Positions 16,552 through 23,395 of a stretch of DNA of 28,410 nt are shown here, piece after piece. This DNA is from Lachnospiraceae bacterium. GTDB taxonomy: Bacteria > Bacillota > Clostridia > Lachnospirales > Lachnospiraceae. How positions within the stretch are numbered: position 1 is the stretch's first letter; every line of letters starts with the position of its first letter. The stretch spans positions 1 to 28,410 of the forward strand of contig JAGDCQ010000306.1 of the NCBI GenBank assembly GCA_017958465.1, read 5' to 3'. Below the pieces are notes generated by a model. It was not told the DNA's origin, did not search any database, and saw nothing but the letters and a program-made list of their open reading frames with translations. Both the position numbers and the translations under genes were made by a program.

Positions 16552-17433
16552 TCAGTTGCAGTTGCCGCATCCGCCGTGGTGTGTAGCTCCCTCGATCTCG
16601 CGGAGCTTTGCACGGCCCTCTTCGGTCTTGTACTGCTGCATACGCTTCATAGCTACATCAAAATCTACCAGATGGCCGTCAAACTCAGGCCCGTCAACGC
16701 AAGCAAACTTAACCTTGTCGCCGACCACAAGACGGCAGGCGCCGCACATACCGGTGCCGTCCACCATGATGGGGTTCATGCTGACAATGGTCTTGATCCC
16801 CAGCTCTTTTGTGAGGAGACAGACAAATTTCATCATGATCATAGGGCCGATGGCAATGACCACGTCATAATGCTTGCCTTCTTCGTTTACAAGGGCTTTG
16901 ATCCTGTCGTTTACATTGCCCTTGAACATATAGGAACCGTCGTCGGTAGTGATATAGAGGTTCTTTGCTACCTTTGACAGCAGATCTTCCAGGATTATGA
17001 GGTCTTTGTTTCTGGCACCGAGGACAACATCTGCGTCCACGCCATGCTCTTTGAGCCATTTTACCTGAGGGTAAACGGGAGCAGTCCCTACGCCGCCGGC
17101 AACAAACAGGATGCTCTTCTTCCTGAGCTCTTCAATCGGTTCATCGATAAGCTCGGAGTAGTGGCCGAGGGGCCCTACGAAATCGGCAAAAGCATCGCCG
17201 GCTTCAAGCTCCATCATCATCTTTGTGCTGGCTCCGATCCCCTGGAACACGATGGTTACTGTGCCTTTTTCGTGATCGTAATCACAGATAGTAAGGGGGA
17301 TACGCTCGCCCTTCTCGTCCAGACGAACGATGACAAACTGTCCGGGCAGGCAGTGTTTTGCCACGCGGGGGGCTTCAACATCCATAAGGACGGTGGCAGG
17401 TGACAAATATTCTTTACGGAGAATCTTGTACAT
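16552..17433 (-). CDS. nfnA: NfnA-like FAD/NAD-binding, [2Fe-2S] subunit
   Basis: Small subunit of the NfnAB family, related to dihydroorotate dehydrogenase electron-transfer subunits. In NfnAB it carries the bifurcating-side FAD that meets NADH, passing electrons to NfnB for NADPH and ferredoxin exchange. The 293 residues show the flavin-binding RIPLT (44-48), the nucleotide-binding GGVGTAP (113-119) and the [2Fe-2S] site D225, C230, C233 and C245, with the Asp-for-Cys ligand pattern typical of NfnA. The C-terminus ends in HHGGCGNCN, a His/Cys-rich tail with a CxxC. The first gene of the operon, with AGAGG nine bases upstream and a promoter about 30 bases upstream. A sulfide dehydrogenase role is an alternative for this family. 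Confidence 0.9.
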   Translation of the reverse strand: MYKILRKEYLSPATVLMDVEAPRVAKHCLPGQFVIVRLDEKGERIPLTICDYDHEKGTVTIVFQGIGASTKMMMELEAGDAFADFVGPLGHYSELIDEPIEELRKKSILFVAGGVGTAPVYPQVKWLKEHGVDADVVLGARNKDLIILEDLLSKVAKNLYITTDDGSYMFKGNVNDRIKALVNEEGKHYDVVIAIGPMIMMKFVCLLTKELGIKTIVSMNPIMVDGTGMCGACRLVVGDKVKFACVDGPEFDGHLVDFDVAMKRMQQYKTEEGRAKLREIEGATHHGGCGNCN

Positions 17434-17465
17434 AATTTTAAACCTCTTTCACCTATAATGATGAT

Positions 17466-17494
17466 ATTTTACTCTCAATATGTTAAGAATTCAA
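17466..17494 (-). promoter_or_regulatory. Promoter of the nfnAB-aconitase-icd operon
   Basis: On the minus strand TTGAAT (17494-17489), a 17-base spacer and TAAAAT (17471-17466) fit a sigma-A promoter. The start would be near 17459, giving a leader of about 25 bases with no room for a riboswitch. Confidence 0.7.
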
Positions 17495-17512
17495 GGTTTA
17501 AATCTGCGGAAA

Positions 17513-17544
17513 ATGAATAAATAATCTTTTTGATGAATAAATAA
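17513..17544 (-). repeat. Two 12-bp direct repeats upstream of the nfnA promoter
   Basis: ATGAATAAATAA (plus-strand reading) occurs at 17513-17524 and again, identical, at 17533-17544, 20 bases apart from start to start. The pair lies about 20 bases upstream of the -35 box, a usual activator position. Two helical turns would put both copies on the same face of the DNA. An AT-rich UP-like element is a simpler alternative. Confidence 0.6.
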
Positions 17545-17568
17545 CAATCCCCGCCGGCTTCCCTTCGC

Positions 17569-17596
17569 GACCGGGCAGGCTGACTCCTGCCCGGTC
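17569..17596. repeat. GC-rich 11-bp inverted repeat
   Basis: GACCGGGCAGG (17569-17579) and CCTGCCCGGTC (17586-17596) are perfect arms around the six-base loop CTGACT. It lies between the terminator of the 162-residue gene and the upstream repeats of the nfnA promoter. No T-run follows on the minus strand, so it is not a normal terminator for the upstream gene. Confidence 0.7.
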
Positions 17597-17612
17597 CGTT
17601 TAAACATTGCGC

Positions 17613-17640
17613 AAAAAAACACACACCCGAAGGTGTGTGC
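17613..17640 (-). terminator. Intrinsic terminator of the 162-residue gene
   Basis: On the minus strand GCACACACC and GGTGTGTG form the stem around a stable TTCG loop, followed by seven Ts (17619-17613). It begins ten bases after the stop codon at 17651. The plus strand also reads as a hairpin followed by CTTTTT. Confidence 0.93.
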
Positions 17641-17650
17641 TTTTTACGTT

Positions 17651-18139
17651 TTACATTACTTTTTCAAGTTTGTCGACAGTTTTTTCGGAATCTCTCATGT
17701 GGTTCGGGATCGCACTGTCCATAAGGTGCAATAACTCCAAAACGCTTCTGAAATTCTCTTCTTTTTCTGCTTCTATCCAGCGGATCGTACCCTGCCATGT
17801 AGCATTCTGCCGGAACATGACCCTCAGCCTGAAGGTTGCCGTATCTCCCTTTGCTTTGTTTGTATACGAAGTGGAAATGGCGGGGATCGCAACTTCTGCA
17901 CGCTCCGCCGGCTTAGTTCCTTCAAAAGAACGAAGTGTCATAGACGACTGAGGATAATCGAGACTGTTGAAAATGTGCTCCATTGTCTCGATAAGTTCCA
18001 TAAAACTTCTGAAATATGCTTCATGGGGGAGACTTGAATGATATAAGCGTCCTGTCATGCTGTAGTCATCGAACGAGTCGATACAGATAAGCGCTGTACA
18101 GGCTTCACGGCGCATAATGCCGGCTGCTGCTAAAGACAT
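17651..18139 (-). CDS. Uncharacterised 162-residue protein
   Basis: I cannot assign a function. The sequence has no signal peptide, membrane segment or metal motif. Its central part holds a conserved-looking core, FRLRVMFRQNATWQGTI (102-118), and then an amphipathic helix EENFRSVLELLHLMDSA (127-143). I recall similar proteins as common uncharacterised entries in Lachnospiraceae, but this is from memory. The predicted pattern is mixed strand and helix, cytoplasmic. A GGAGGGG site lies five bases before the ATG. It is a single-gene unit with its own terminator and probable promoter, separated from its neighbours by terminators on both sides. Confidence 0.8.
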   Translation of the reverse strand: MSLAAAGIMRREACTALICIDSFDDYSMTGRLYHSSLPHEAYFRSFMELIETMEHIFNSLDYPQSSMTLRSFEGTKPAERAEVAIPAISTSYTNKAKGDTATFRLRVMFRQNATWQGTIRWIEAEKEENFRSVLELLHLMDSAIPNHMRDSEKTVDKLEKVM

Positions 18140-18169
18140 ATATTCCCCTCCATCCGTTTGTTTTACCCA

Positions 18170-18175
18170 ATGATA
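18170..18175 (-). promoter_or_regulatory. Possible extended -10 promoter for the 162-residue gene
   Basis: The minus strand reads TGCTATCAT, an extended -10 (TGn plus TATCAT), about 30 bases before the start codon. No good -35 is visible at 16-18 bases upstream, which is tolerable for an extended -10 promoter but keeps this tentative. The rest of the gap (18176-18296) is AT-rich with no gene. Confidence 0.35.
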
Positions 18176-18296
18176 GCACCTGACAGATACAAAAAGAGAT
18201 ATATTTTGCCCCTAAAACGATATTTTTTTTAGAAACGTGTTTGAATGTGCCAAAAAAATGTATCTAAATTTGTTTTTGTTTCCGGAGTTTCCTCAG

Positions 18297-18333
18297 AAAA
18301 AAAGCGGAACTCCGCTGTTAAAGCAGAGTTCCG
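18297..18333 (-). terminator. Intrinsic terminator containing the stop codon of the diguanylate cyclase gene
   Basis: On the minus strand CGGAACTCTGC and GCGGAGTTCCG pair (11 pairs, one wobble, 18305-18333), then C and seven Ts (18303-18297). The TAA stop (18320-18318) falls in the loop, so the last codons of the gene form the ascending arm. Confidence 0.92.
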
Positions 18334-20066
18334 AGCATCTTCGCGCAAAGCGTAAGTATGTGCAGTTCCTCATCGGACCATCTCCTCGAGTCCGAAATAT
18401 CAAGAGAGAGACGTTCGAAAGCCACAAGCCCCTTTATGTTGCCCGGGGTCCCGATACGCACGATGGTGGTCTCTTTTACGCCGTTTTTCTGCAGTTCGCC
18501 GTGGAAATCCTCAAAGAACAGGCTTTGCATATGGTTGAACAGCGTATGGCAAATACCCGACTGGTTTACAAGTTCCTTCTCACGTTCGGGATTTTTCATA
18601 ACGGCAAGGTTCTTTACAGGCTCCGCCTCGGTTCCGTAGTACCCGTAAAGATCAAGGTTTTCCCCGCTGTAGATCGAAACACGGTCCACCCTGAACAGCC
18701 GGATGAGCATCGCTGCAACATCGCCAAAGGCGTCTTTCCCGTGTTTTCCAAGAAGTCCGAGGGCGTTTGCAACCTCGTCGATCATCTCGTCCACCTTTAA
18801 AGAATCCCGTATCCCCTGCTCTAAGGAGATACCTTCATCTGTCGGAAGCTCGCCGTGGATGTGCTCTTTGTAGATAATGTATCTGTTCTTGCCCTTCTGT
18901 TTACCGATATAAAGGGCTCTGTCGGATTTATTGAAGATAGTGTCGAAATCCGTACCGTTCCTCGGTGTTTCTGCGATACCGATGGTACAGGATATCTTTC
19001 CTCCGTTCAGCTTGTCCGTGAAAGCCCAGGACATCTGGGTCCTGATGGACTCTGCCACGGTCCTTATGGCGCTTTCCGGCCCAAGGTCTTTTAAGACCAT
19101 CATAAACTCGTCGCCGCCAAAGCGGGCAGCTATGCCGCGCCCCTTCACAACGCTCTTCAGGATCTGGGCCATACGCATGATGACCTCGTCGCCGAAGGCA
19201 TGGCCGTAGGTGTCGTTAAAGAGCTTGAAGGAATCTATATCCATCATGAAGACCACCACCTGGTGGACGTTCTTGTCCTCTATGGCCTGACGCAGGTATT
19301 CAAGGGATCCCACCTTGTTCCAGAGGCCCGTGAAGGTATCGATGTTTTCGATGGGGGTCTGGTCCTGAATGTCGTCCGCCCGCTGGTTGTTCTTGCGGAT
19401 GCGGCCGAAAACCCGCTTCATATCGTATTCTTCGTAGATGCACGCTCCGTCCACGGAAAAGCTTTCATTGCCCTTCCCCTGGATGATCTCGTGGATAAAC
19501 TCCGGCTTTCCTTTTGTCCTTGCAAATATCTCGGACAGCTCCGGGACTATGGCAAGAAGCTCCTGGTTGGAAACAGGCACGCGCTTGTTCTCCACATATT
19601 TGAAAAGCTCAAGGGTATTGCTCTCGCAATTATATTCAAACTCACAGCCCTCAAGATGCTCAAGGTAAGCCGTGACATTGCCAAGATCCTCATATACACC
19701 GGAATAATCCTCGCTTGCGGCAAGGATATCGGTTATGGTAACGGAAATATGCTGCCGCTCCCCGTTCTTGGCGATGACACGGGCCTTTATCAGGACATCC
19801 CTTATCTCCCCGTCGCTCTTTTGTATCTTTGTGATGATCTCGGAAGTTTCTGTGGTGATGGTATTCCACCATTCCGCAAAGCGCTCCCTGTCGCCTTCGT
19901 CTATATATCCTATAAGCGGGTTCTGTTTAAAGCATTTTAAGAACCGGAATACGCTTTCGTCCGCAACAATGCAGTTGAAATCCATATCCCAGACGCCCTG
20001 GCACATCGCCGCACTCGCAGGCCCGGTCTGTGCCTCGCTGTTGATCTGCTTAACTTCAGGTTCCAT
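18318..20066 (-). CDS. Diguanylate cyclase (PAS-like, GGDEF, GAF-like)
   Basis: Makes cyclic di-GMP from two GTP. The 582-residue protein has no membrane segment, so it is probably cytoplasmic. Residues 20-130 and about 135-225 look like two PAS-type sensory regions. The GGDEF domain spans about 242-400, with metal-binding D276 in MMDIDSF, FNDTYGHAFGDE (283-294) and an intact RFGGDEF (315-321). The stretch before the signature (KGRG, 308-311) does not match the RxxD inhibitory site. The C-terminal 420-582 resembles a GAF domain. It starts 53 bases after proC, with a GGGGG ribosome site five bases before the ATG. The signal sensed is unknown. Confidence 0.92.
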   Translation of the reverse strand: MEPEVKQINSEAQTGPASAAMCQGVWDMDFNCIVADESVFRFLKCFKQNPLIGYIDEGDRERFAEWWNTITTETSEIITKIQKSDGEIRDVLIKARVIAKNGERQHISVTITDILAASEDYSGVYEDLGNVTAYLEHLEGCEFEYNCESNTLELFKYVENKRVPVSNQELLAIVPELSEIFARTKGKPEFIHEIIQGKGNESFSVDGACIYEEYDMKRVFGRIRKNNQRADDIQDQTPIENIDTFTGLWNKVGSLEYLRQAIEDKNVHQVVVFMMDIDSFKLFNDTYGHAFGDEVIMRMAQILKSVVKGRGIAARFGGDEFMMVLKDLGPESAIRTVAESIRTQMSWAFTDKLNGGKISCTIGIAETPRNGTDFDTIFNKSDRALYIGKQKGKNRYIIYKEHIHGELPTDEGISLEQGIRDSLKVDEMIDEVANALGLLGKHGKDAFGDVAAMLIRLFRVDRVSIYSGENLDLYGYYGTEAEPVKNLAVMKNPEREKELVNQSGICHTLFNHMQSLFFEDFHGELQKNGVKETTIVRIGTPGNIKGLVAFERLSLDISDSRRWSDEELHILTLCAKMLGTLL

Positions 20067-20089
20067 TGCGTCCCCCTGTCTGTAATGTT

Positions 20090-20117
20090 AAAGGCCGGCT
20101 TTGGGCCGGAAGCCTTT
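20090..20117 (-). terminator. Hairpin after proC (weak terminator)
   Basis: AAAGG and CCGGC pair with GCCGG and CCTTT around a five-base loop, with a three-base bulge. It starts three bases after the proC stop. On the minus strand no run of Ts follows (AACATT), so it may only reduce read-through into the diguanylate cyclase gene. Confidence 0.4.
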
Positions 20118-20119
20118 TG

Positions 20120-20926
20120 TCACAGGTTTCTGGACTTTTCGGCACAGGCCGTTACACCTGCGTGCACAGCGCCTCTCAAGCCCTCTTTTTCCATTACTGT
20201 TACAGCAACTATGGAAGTCCCGCCCGGTGTGCAAACCATATCCTTAAGCTCCGAGGGCGAAACTCCGGTTTCCAGCATATATTTGGCGGTTCCAAGCACT
20301 GCCTGCTCGCAGATGGTGTAGGCCTTTGCCCTTGGCATGCCGTTAAGCACTGCAGCATCCGCCATAGCATCTATAAATGTGCAGACATAAGCAGGCGCGG
20401 ACCCGCTCACGGCTGTAATGACATCCATAAGGTTTTCCCCTATACGCTCGCATTTTCCGAAGGACTCGAACAGCTCCACAGCGTCCGAAAGCTCTTCCTC
20501 GGTAACCCTGTCGTTAGGTGTATAGCCTGTCATGGACTCCCCCACAACAGCGCCAAGATTGGGCATTATGCGAATGAGGTGCAGATTCCTCTTAAAGAGG
20601 CCTTCCACCTTCTCAAGCTTCTGTCCCGCAACAACGCTGATAACAAGGGCATCCTCGTTAACATAGTCCCTTATCTCCTCGATAACATCGGCCAGAAGAA
20701 AAGGCTTTACCGCCAGAAAGATGATGTCCGCTTCGCTGCACAGCTCCACATTTCCCGCCACACACCTGATACCGAGCTCCTCCTCAAGCTCCGCACGGCG
20801 CTTAGCGTTGATATCCGCAACAATGATATTCTTAGGTGAAACTAAATTTGCACCCGCAATACCCTTTGCGATACCGCCTCCCATATTTCCGCCACCTATT
20901 ATACCAACGATCTTTGAAGAATCCAT
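20120..20926 (-). CDS. proC: Pyrroline-5-carboxylate reductase
   Basis: Last step of proline synthesis: reduces 1-pyrroline-5-carboxylate to proline with NAD(P)H. The 268-residue protein has the N-terminal Rossmann motif GGGNMG (11-16) and the conserved C-terminal substrate region DMVCTPGGTS, followed by the dimerisation helices. Length is normal. The frame stays open upstream to 21052, but that stretch has no family sequence and covers the promoter. The ATG at 20926 has GGAG seven bases upstream, and the protein begins MDSSKIVGIIGG. The promoter at 20982-21010 serves it. Confidence 0.96.
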   Translation of the reverse strand: MDSSKIVGIIGGGNMGGGIAKGIAGANLVSPKNIIVADINAKRRAELEEELGIRCVAGNVELCSEADIIFLAVKPFLLADVIEEIRDYVNEDALVISVVAGQKLEKVEGLFKRNLHLIRIMPNLGAVVGESMTGYTPNDRVTEEELSDAVELFESFGKCERIGENLMDVITAVSGSAPAYVCTFIDAMADAAVLNGMPRAKAYTICEQAVLGTAKYMLETGVSPSELKDMVCTPGGTSIVAVTVMEKEGLRGAVHAGVTACAEKSRNL

Positions 20927-20981
20927 GAACTTGCTCCGTTTCGTTTTTTTGGGGTCGAAACACACTAAACCCATTATGGGC

Positions 20982-21010
20982 ATAATATCACAAAACGCCC
21001 TTTTTGTAAA
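20982..21010 (-). promoter_or_regulatory. Sigma-A-type promoter for proC
   Basis: On the minus strand TTTACA (21010-21005), a 17-base spacer and TATTAT (20987-20982) give a good match. The start would be near 20975, about 50 bases before the start codon. The -35 lies in the second arm of the MATE terminator hairpin. Confidence 0.75.
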
Positions 21011-21034
21011 GAATTTCGAATACAAAAAGAGCGT
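20995..21034 (-). terminator. Inverted repeat after the MATE gene, probable terminator
   Basis: ACGCCCTTTTTGTA (20995-21008) and TACAAAAAGAGCGT (21021-21034) are 14-base arms with one mismatch around a 12-base loop. On the minus strand the stem is followed by only four Ts. It begins about 30 bases after the MATE stop at 21065. An operator for proC is an alternative reading. Confidence 0.6.
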
Positions 21035-21064
21035 CTTTTCGGGAATATTCATTTGAAATGTATC

Positions 21065-22441
21065 TTAGTCGTCCACCAGGTTGTTGATCCATATCCTCTT
21101 CTTCAGGAAGACCGCACCCATCACCACCTTCAGCATGTCGGTACACTGGACGCATATATAAAGCGGAACGATGGGAAGCGCGGTAAAACGCGCAAGCACC
21201 GTCGCTACAGGCAGGGTCACCACCATGATAAAGACAGAGTCGAAGATAAAGGTCACTACCGTCTTTCCGCCGGAACGCAGCGTAAAGTAAGCTGAGTTCA
21301 GGAAAGCGTGGACAGGCAGGCAGCAGCCGTTTATCCTGAGCAGGGTAGCCGCCAGCCCCCTGATCTCGTCTGTAGTGTTGTAGAACAGAGGGAAGAACGG
21401 GGCAAAAATGACTTCAAGGGCGCCAAACACTGTACAGGTGAGGACAGAGAACACAATGAGCTTTCTGTCCGTATCCACGGCCTCGTCTGTTTCGTTGGCA
21501 CCAAGAAGGTTGCCTATTATTATGGCCACAACGGAACCCATAGAGATGACCATTACGTTAAACAGGTTGAAGAAGGTATTTGAGATATTTACCGCGGATA
21601 CCACTTCAAGGCCTCTGGTGGAGTAGCGCTGTGCAAGCTCCGTCATTCCGAGGGACCAGAGAAACTCGTTCAGGAAGAGGGGCGTTCCGCGGAGAAGTAT
21701 CTTTTTGATAAGATCCCCGGGGATGGCAAGCGACCTGTAAAGTCCCTTGAAATAAGGGGTTTTGCCCTTGTTCAGGTGGCTCCAGAGCACGATCATCAAA
21801 AGCTCGACATAGCGGGATACCACTGTTGCGATGGCAGCACCTGTTACTCCGAGCCTCGGAGCCCCAAAGTGGCCAAAGATCAGGATATAGTTCAGCCCAA
21901 GGTTGATGACGGTTGCCGTTATACCGGCTATCATGGGGACAGTCGTCTTTTCCGTCTCACGCAGGGTTCCGGCGTAGGCGTTTGAGAAGCAGAAAGGGAT
22001 AAGGCCTATCAGCATTATCCTCAGGTACTCCTTCGCATAGCCGAAAGTTGCCTCCACATCAAGCTTTTCCGTGTCTGTCATGAAGCGGCGGATAAGATCG
22101 TCGCCAAAGAGCAGGAAAATGGACACGCCGCCCACAAGGATCACCACCGAGACTATGAACTTGAAACGCATGGTGTTGCGGACGCCTTCGTAGTCCTTTT
22201 TGCCGTAGTACTGCGCCGTAAAGATACCGGGGCCCGAAACAGCGCCAAAAAGCGCAAGGGAGAAAACAAACGTCAGCTGGTTTACAACGGAAACGCCTGT
22301 CATCTGCTCCGTTCCAACGGCTCCCACCATGATATTGTCCAGAAGGTTCACGAAGTTCGTGATCATGTTCTGTACGATGATGGGGATGGCGAGCATCATT
22401 ACTTTCTTGTAAAACTCTTTGTTACCAAAAAACTTTTTCAT
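21065..22441 (-). CDS. MATE-family multidrug/cation antiporter
   Basis: Twelve-helix efflux transporter of the MATE family (DinF/NorM-like branch), which exports organic cations or drugs in exchange for Na+ or H+. The 458 residues are hydrophobic throughout and fall into two similar halves. The first opens MMLAIPIIVQNMITNFVNLL and contains the family's DNIMVGAVG segment, and the second begins near ILLRGTPLFLNEFL. The frame is open upstream to 22579, but I start at the ATG at 22441, which has GAGG eight bases upstream and gives the usual MATE N-terminus. The substrate cannot be told from sequence. Confidence 0.93.
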   Translation of the reverse strand: MKKFFGNKEFYKKVMMLAIPIIVQNMITNFVNLLDNIMVGAVGTEQMTGVSVVNQLTFVFSLALFGAVSGPGIFTAQYYGKKDYEGVRNTMRFKFIVSVVILVGGVSIFLLFGDDLIRRFMTDTEKLDVEATFGYAKEYLRIMLIGLIPFCFSNAYAGTLRETEKTTVPMIAGITATVINLGLNYILIFGHFGAPRLGVTGAAIATVVSRYVELLMIVLWSHLNKGKTPYFKGLYRSLAIPGDLIKKILLRGTPLFLNEFLWSLGMTELAQRYSTRGLEVVSAVNISNTFFNLFNVMVISMGSVVAIIIGNLLGANETDEAVDTDRKLIVFSVLTCTVFGALEVIFAPFFPLFYNTTDEIRGLAATLLRINGCCLPVHAFLNSAYFTLRSGGKTVVTFIFDSVFIMVVTLPVATVLARFTALPIVPLYICVQCTDMLKVVMGAVFLKKRIWINNLVDD

Positions 22442-22457
22442 TACTTTTTCCTCAAAA

Positions 22458-22540
22458 CTGCGCCGGATGCGCAGACCACAATAATACGTAGCCGGGGCTT
22501 TTGCCCTGTTGTCTTCACGCCCACGGACCCGGGCGTACTT
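22458..22540 (-). promoter_or_regulatory. Structured 5' leader of the MATE gene
   Basis: The leader of about 100 bases holds three small stems in transcript order: ACGCCC with GGGCGT (22536-22517), GGGC with GCCC around AAAA (22506-22495), and CTGCGC with GCGCAG (22474-22458). The last is followed by TTTT just before the ribosome site. I recognise no known riboswitch class. It may act as an attenuator. Confidence 0.4.
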
Positions 22541-22546
22541 CTGCCG

Positions 22547-22575
22547 ATTATAACACGTGACTGCTGACAATGCAA
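22547..22575 (-). promoter_or_regulatory. Promoter for the MATE gene
   Basis: On the minus strand TTGCAT (22575-22570), a 17-base spacer and a perfect TATAAT (22552-22547), preceded by TGT to make an extended -10. Start near 22540. Confidence 0.85.
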
Positions 22576-22646
22576 TCATTACAGACGGAACTTTTGTAAA
22601 AAAGTAATACCATTTCCCGTGTTTTTATGGTAAACTGACCTTAAGA

Positions 22647-22662
22647 TTGCATATAAATGCAA
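22647..22662 (+). promoter_or_regulatory. Palindrome over a possible -10 for the plus-strand operon
   Basis: TTGCAT (22647-22652) and ATGCAA (22657-22662) are perfect arms around ATAA, and a TATAAA (22652-22657) sits across the palindrome 58 bases before the start of the 215-residue gene. The -35 region is poor, so this promoter is tentative. Downstream, GCGCC, GGCGC and GCGCC (22668-22689) can form two alternative small hairpins before the ribosome site. Confidence 0.35.
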
Positions 22663-22714
22663 AAAATGCGCCAAAGGCGCCTTTGCGCCGGGGCTGCAAA
22701 AAGGGAGGAAAGAC

Positions 22715-23362
22715 ATGTCATTATTAGATTCATTAAAGAAACTTGTTACAAAAGAAGCCGGAAACGCTATCAACCAGCTTTCCCACGAAGCCAAGGACAA
22801 GTTCAACGACGCGGTGCAGGACGCGAAAAAGAACGTTGAAAGGGCCATCGCCACAAAGACAAAGACCTTCAAGTTCGATAAGCTTCCCACCAGCGCGGAT
22901 GAGATCAAGGCGCTGCCCGGCGGCGATATGAAGGATCCTTTTGCTTCCGTAGCAATGACGATACTTGCTCTCAACCTGTATTACAAGGACAAGGAAGCCG
23001 GCATCGCCGCTTTCGACTATATCATGGGACCGGGCGAGCTTGCGAATCTCCAGATCCAGAGCATCGATTCCAGCATCCAGCAGAACGGTGAGCTTGTTCC
23101 CGTTTCCTACTTTGAAGGAGCAAAGCCCGAGAACGACTACACTCCTTCCAAACCCTACACCATTAAGGTTTACGAGCTGGCCACCAGCAAGGATGTTTAC
23201 GGTCAGGGCTACTACAGGCTCTTTGTAAGGTCCGGCGGCGCAGACGGTGAGCGTCTTGTGACAGTAAGGCACAAGCCCTCCACGGACCAGTGGTTCGCGC
23301 ATGAGTTTTCATCACTGTATTTAGGGATAAGAAAAGCAAAGAAAGATGACGAGTGGGCTTAA
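22715..23362 (+). CDS. Uncharacterised 215-residue protein (possibly the DUF6935 family)
   Basis: Function unknown. Residues 1-50 form a long charged amphipathic helix (LLDSLKKLVTKEAGNAINQL at the start) rich in Lys, Asp and Ala. A globular region follows with DPFASVAMTILALNLYYKD (74-92), a YTPSKPYTIKVYE stretch and GYYRLFVRSGGADGER. It has no signal peptide or membrane segment. I recall similar proteins grouped as DUF6935, from memory only. A GGGAGG site lies six bases before the ATG. The protease gene begins 33 bases after it in the same direction, so the two are probably co-transcribed and may work together. Confidence 0.85.
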   Translation: MSLLDSLKKLVTKEAGNAINQLSHEAKDKFNDAVQDAKKNVERAIATKTKTFKFDKLPTSADEIKALPGGDMKDPFASVAMTILALNLYYKDKEAGIAAFDYIMGPGELANLQIQSIDSSIQQNGELVPVSYFEGAKPENDYTPSKPYTIKVYELATSKDVYGQGYYRLFVRSGGADGERLVTVRHKPSTDQWFAHEFSSLYLGIRKAKKDDEWA

Positions 23363-23395
23363 GGGCTCCGTCAAATCATCTTGGGAGGTTAAGGT

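Noticed and set aside
20927..21052. N-terminal extension of ProC
   Set aside because: The extra 42 codons have no family sequence and cover the proC promoter and the MATE terminator.
22442..22540. Possible c-di-GMP (GEMM) riboswitch before the MATE gene
   Set aside because: Words like CAGGGCAAA and AAAGCC appear, but the two long parallel helices and the tetraloop-receptor of that class are absent.
22442..22579. N-terminal extension of the MATE protein
   Set aside because: These codons lie in the leader after the promoter, without a ribosome site, and do not resemble MATE N-termini.
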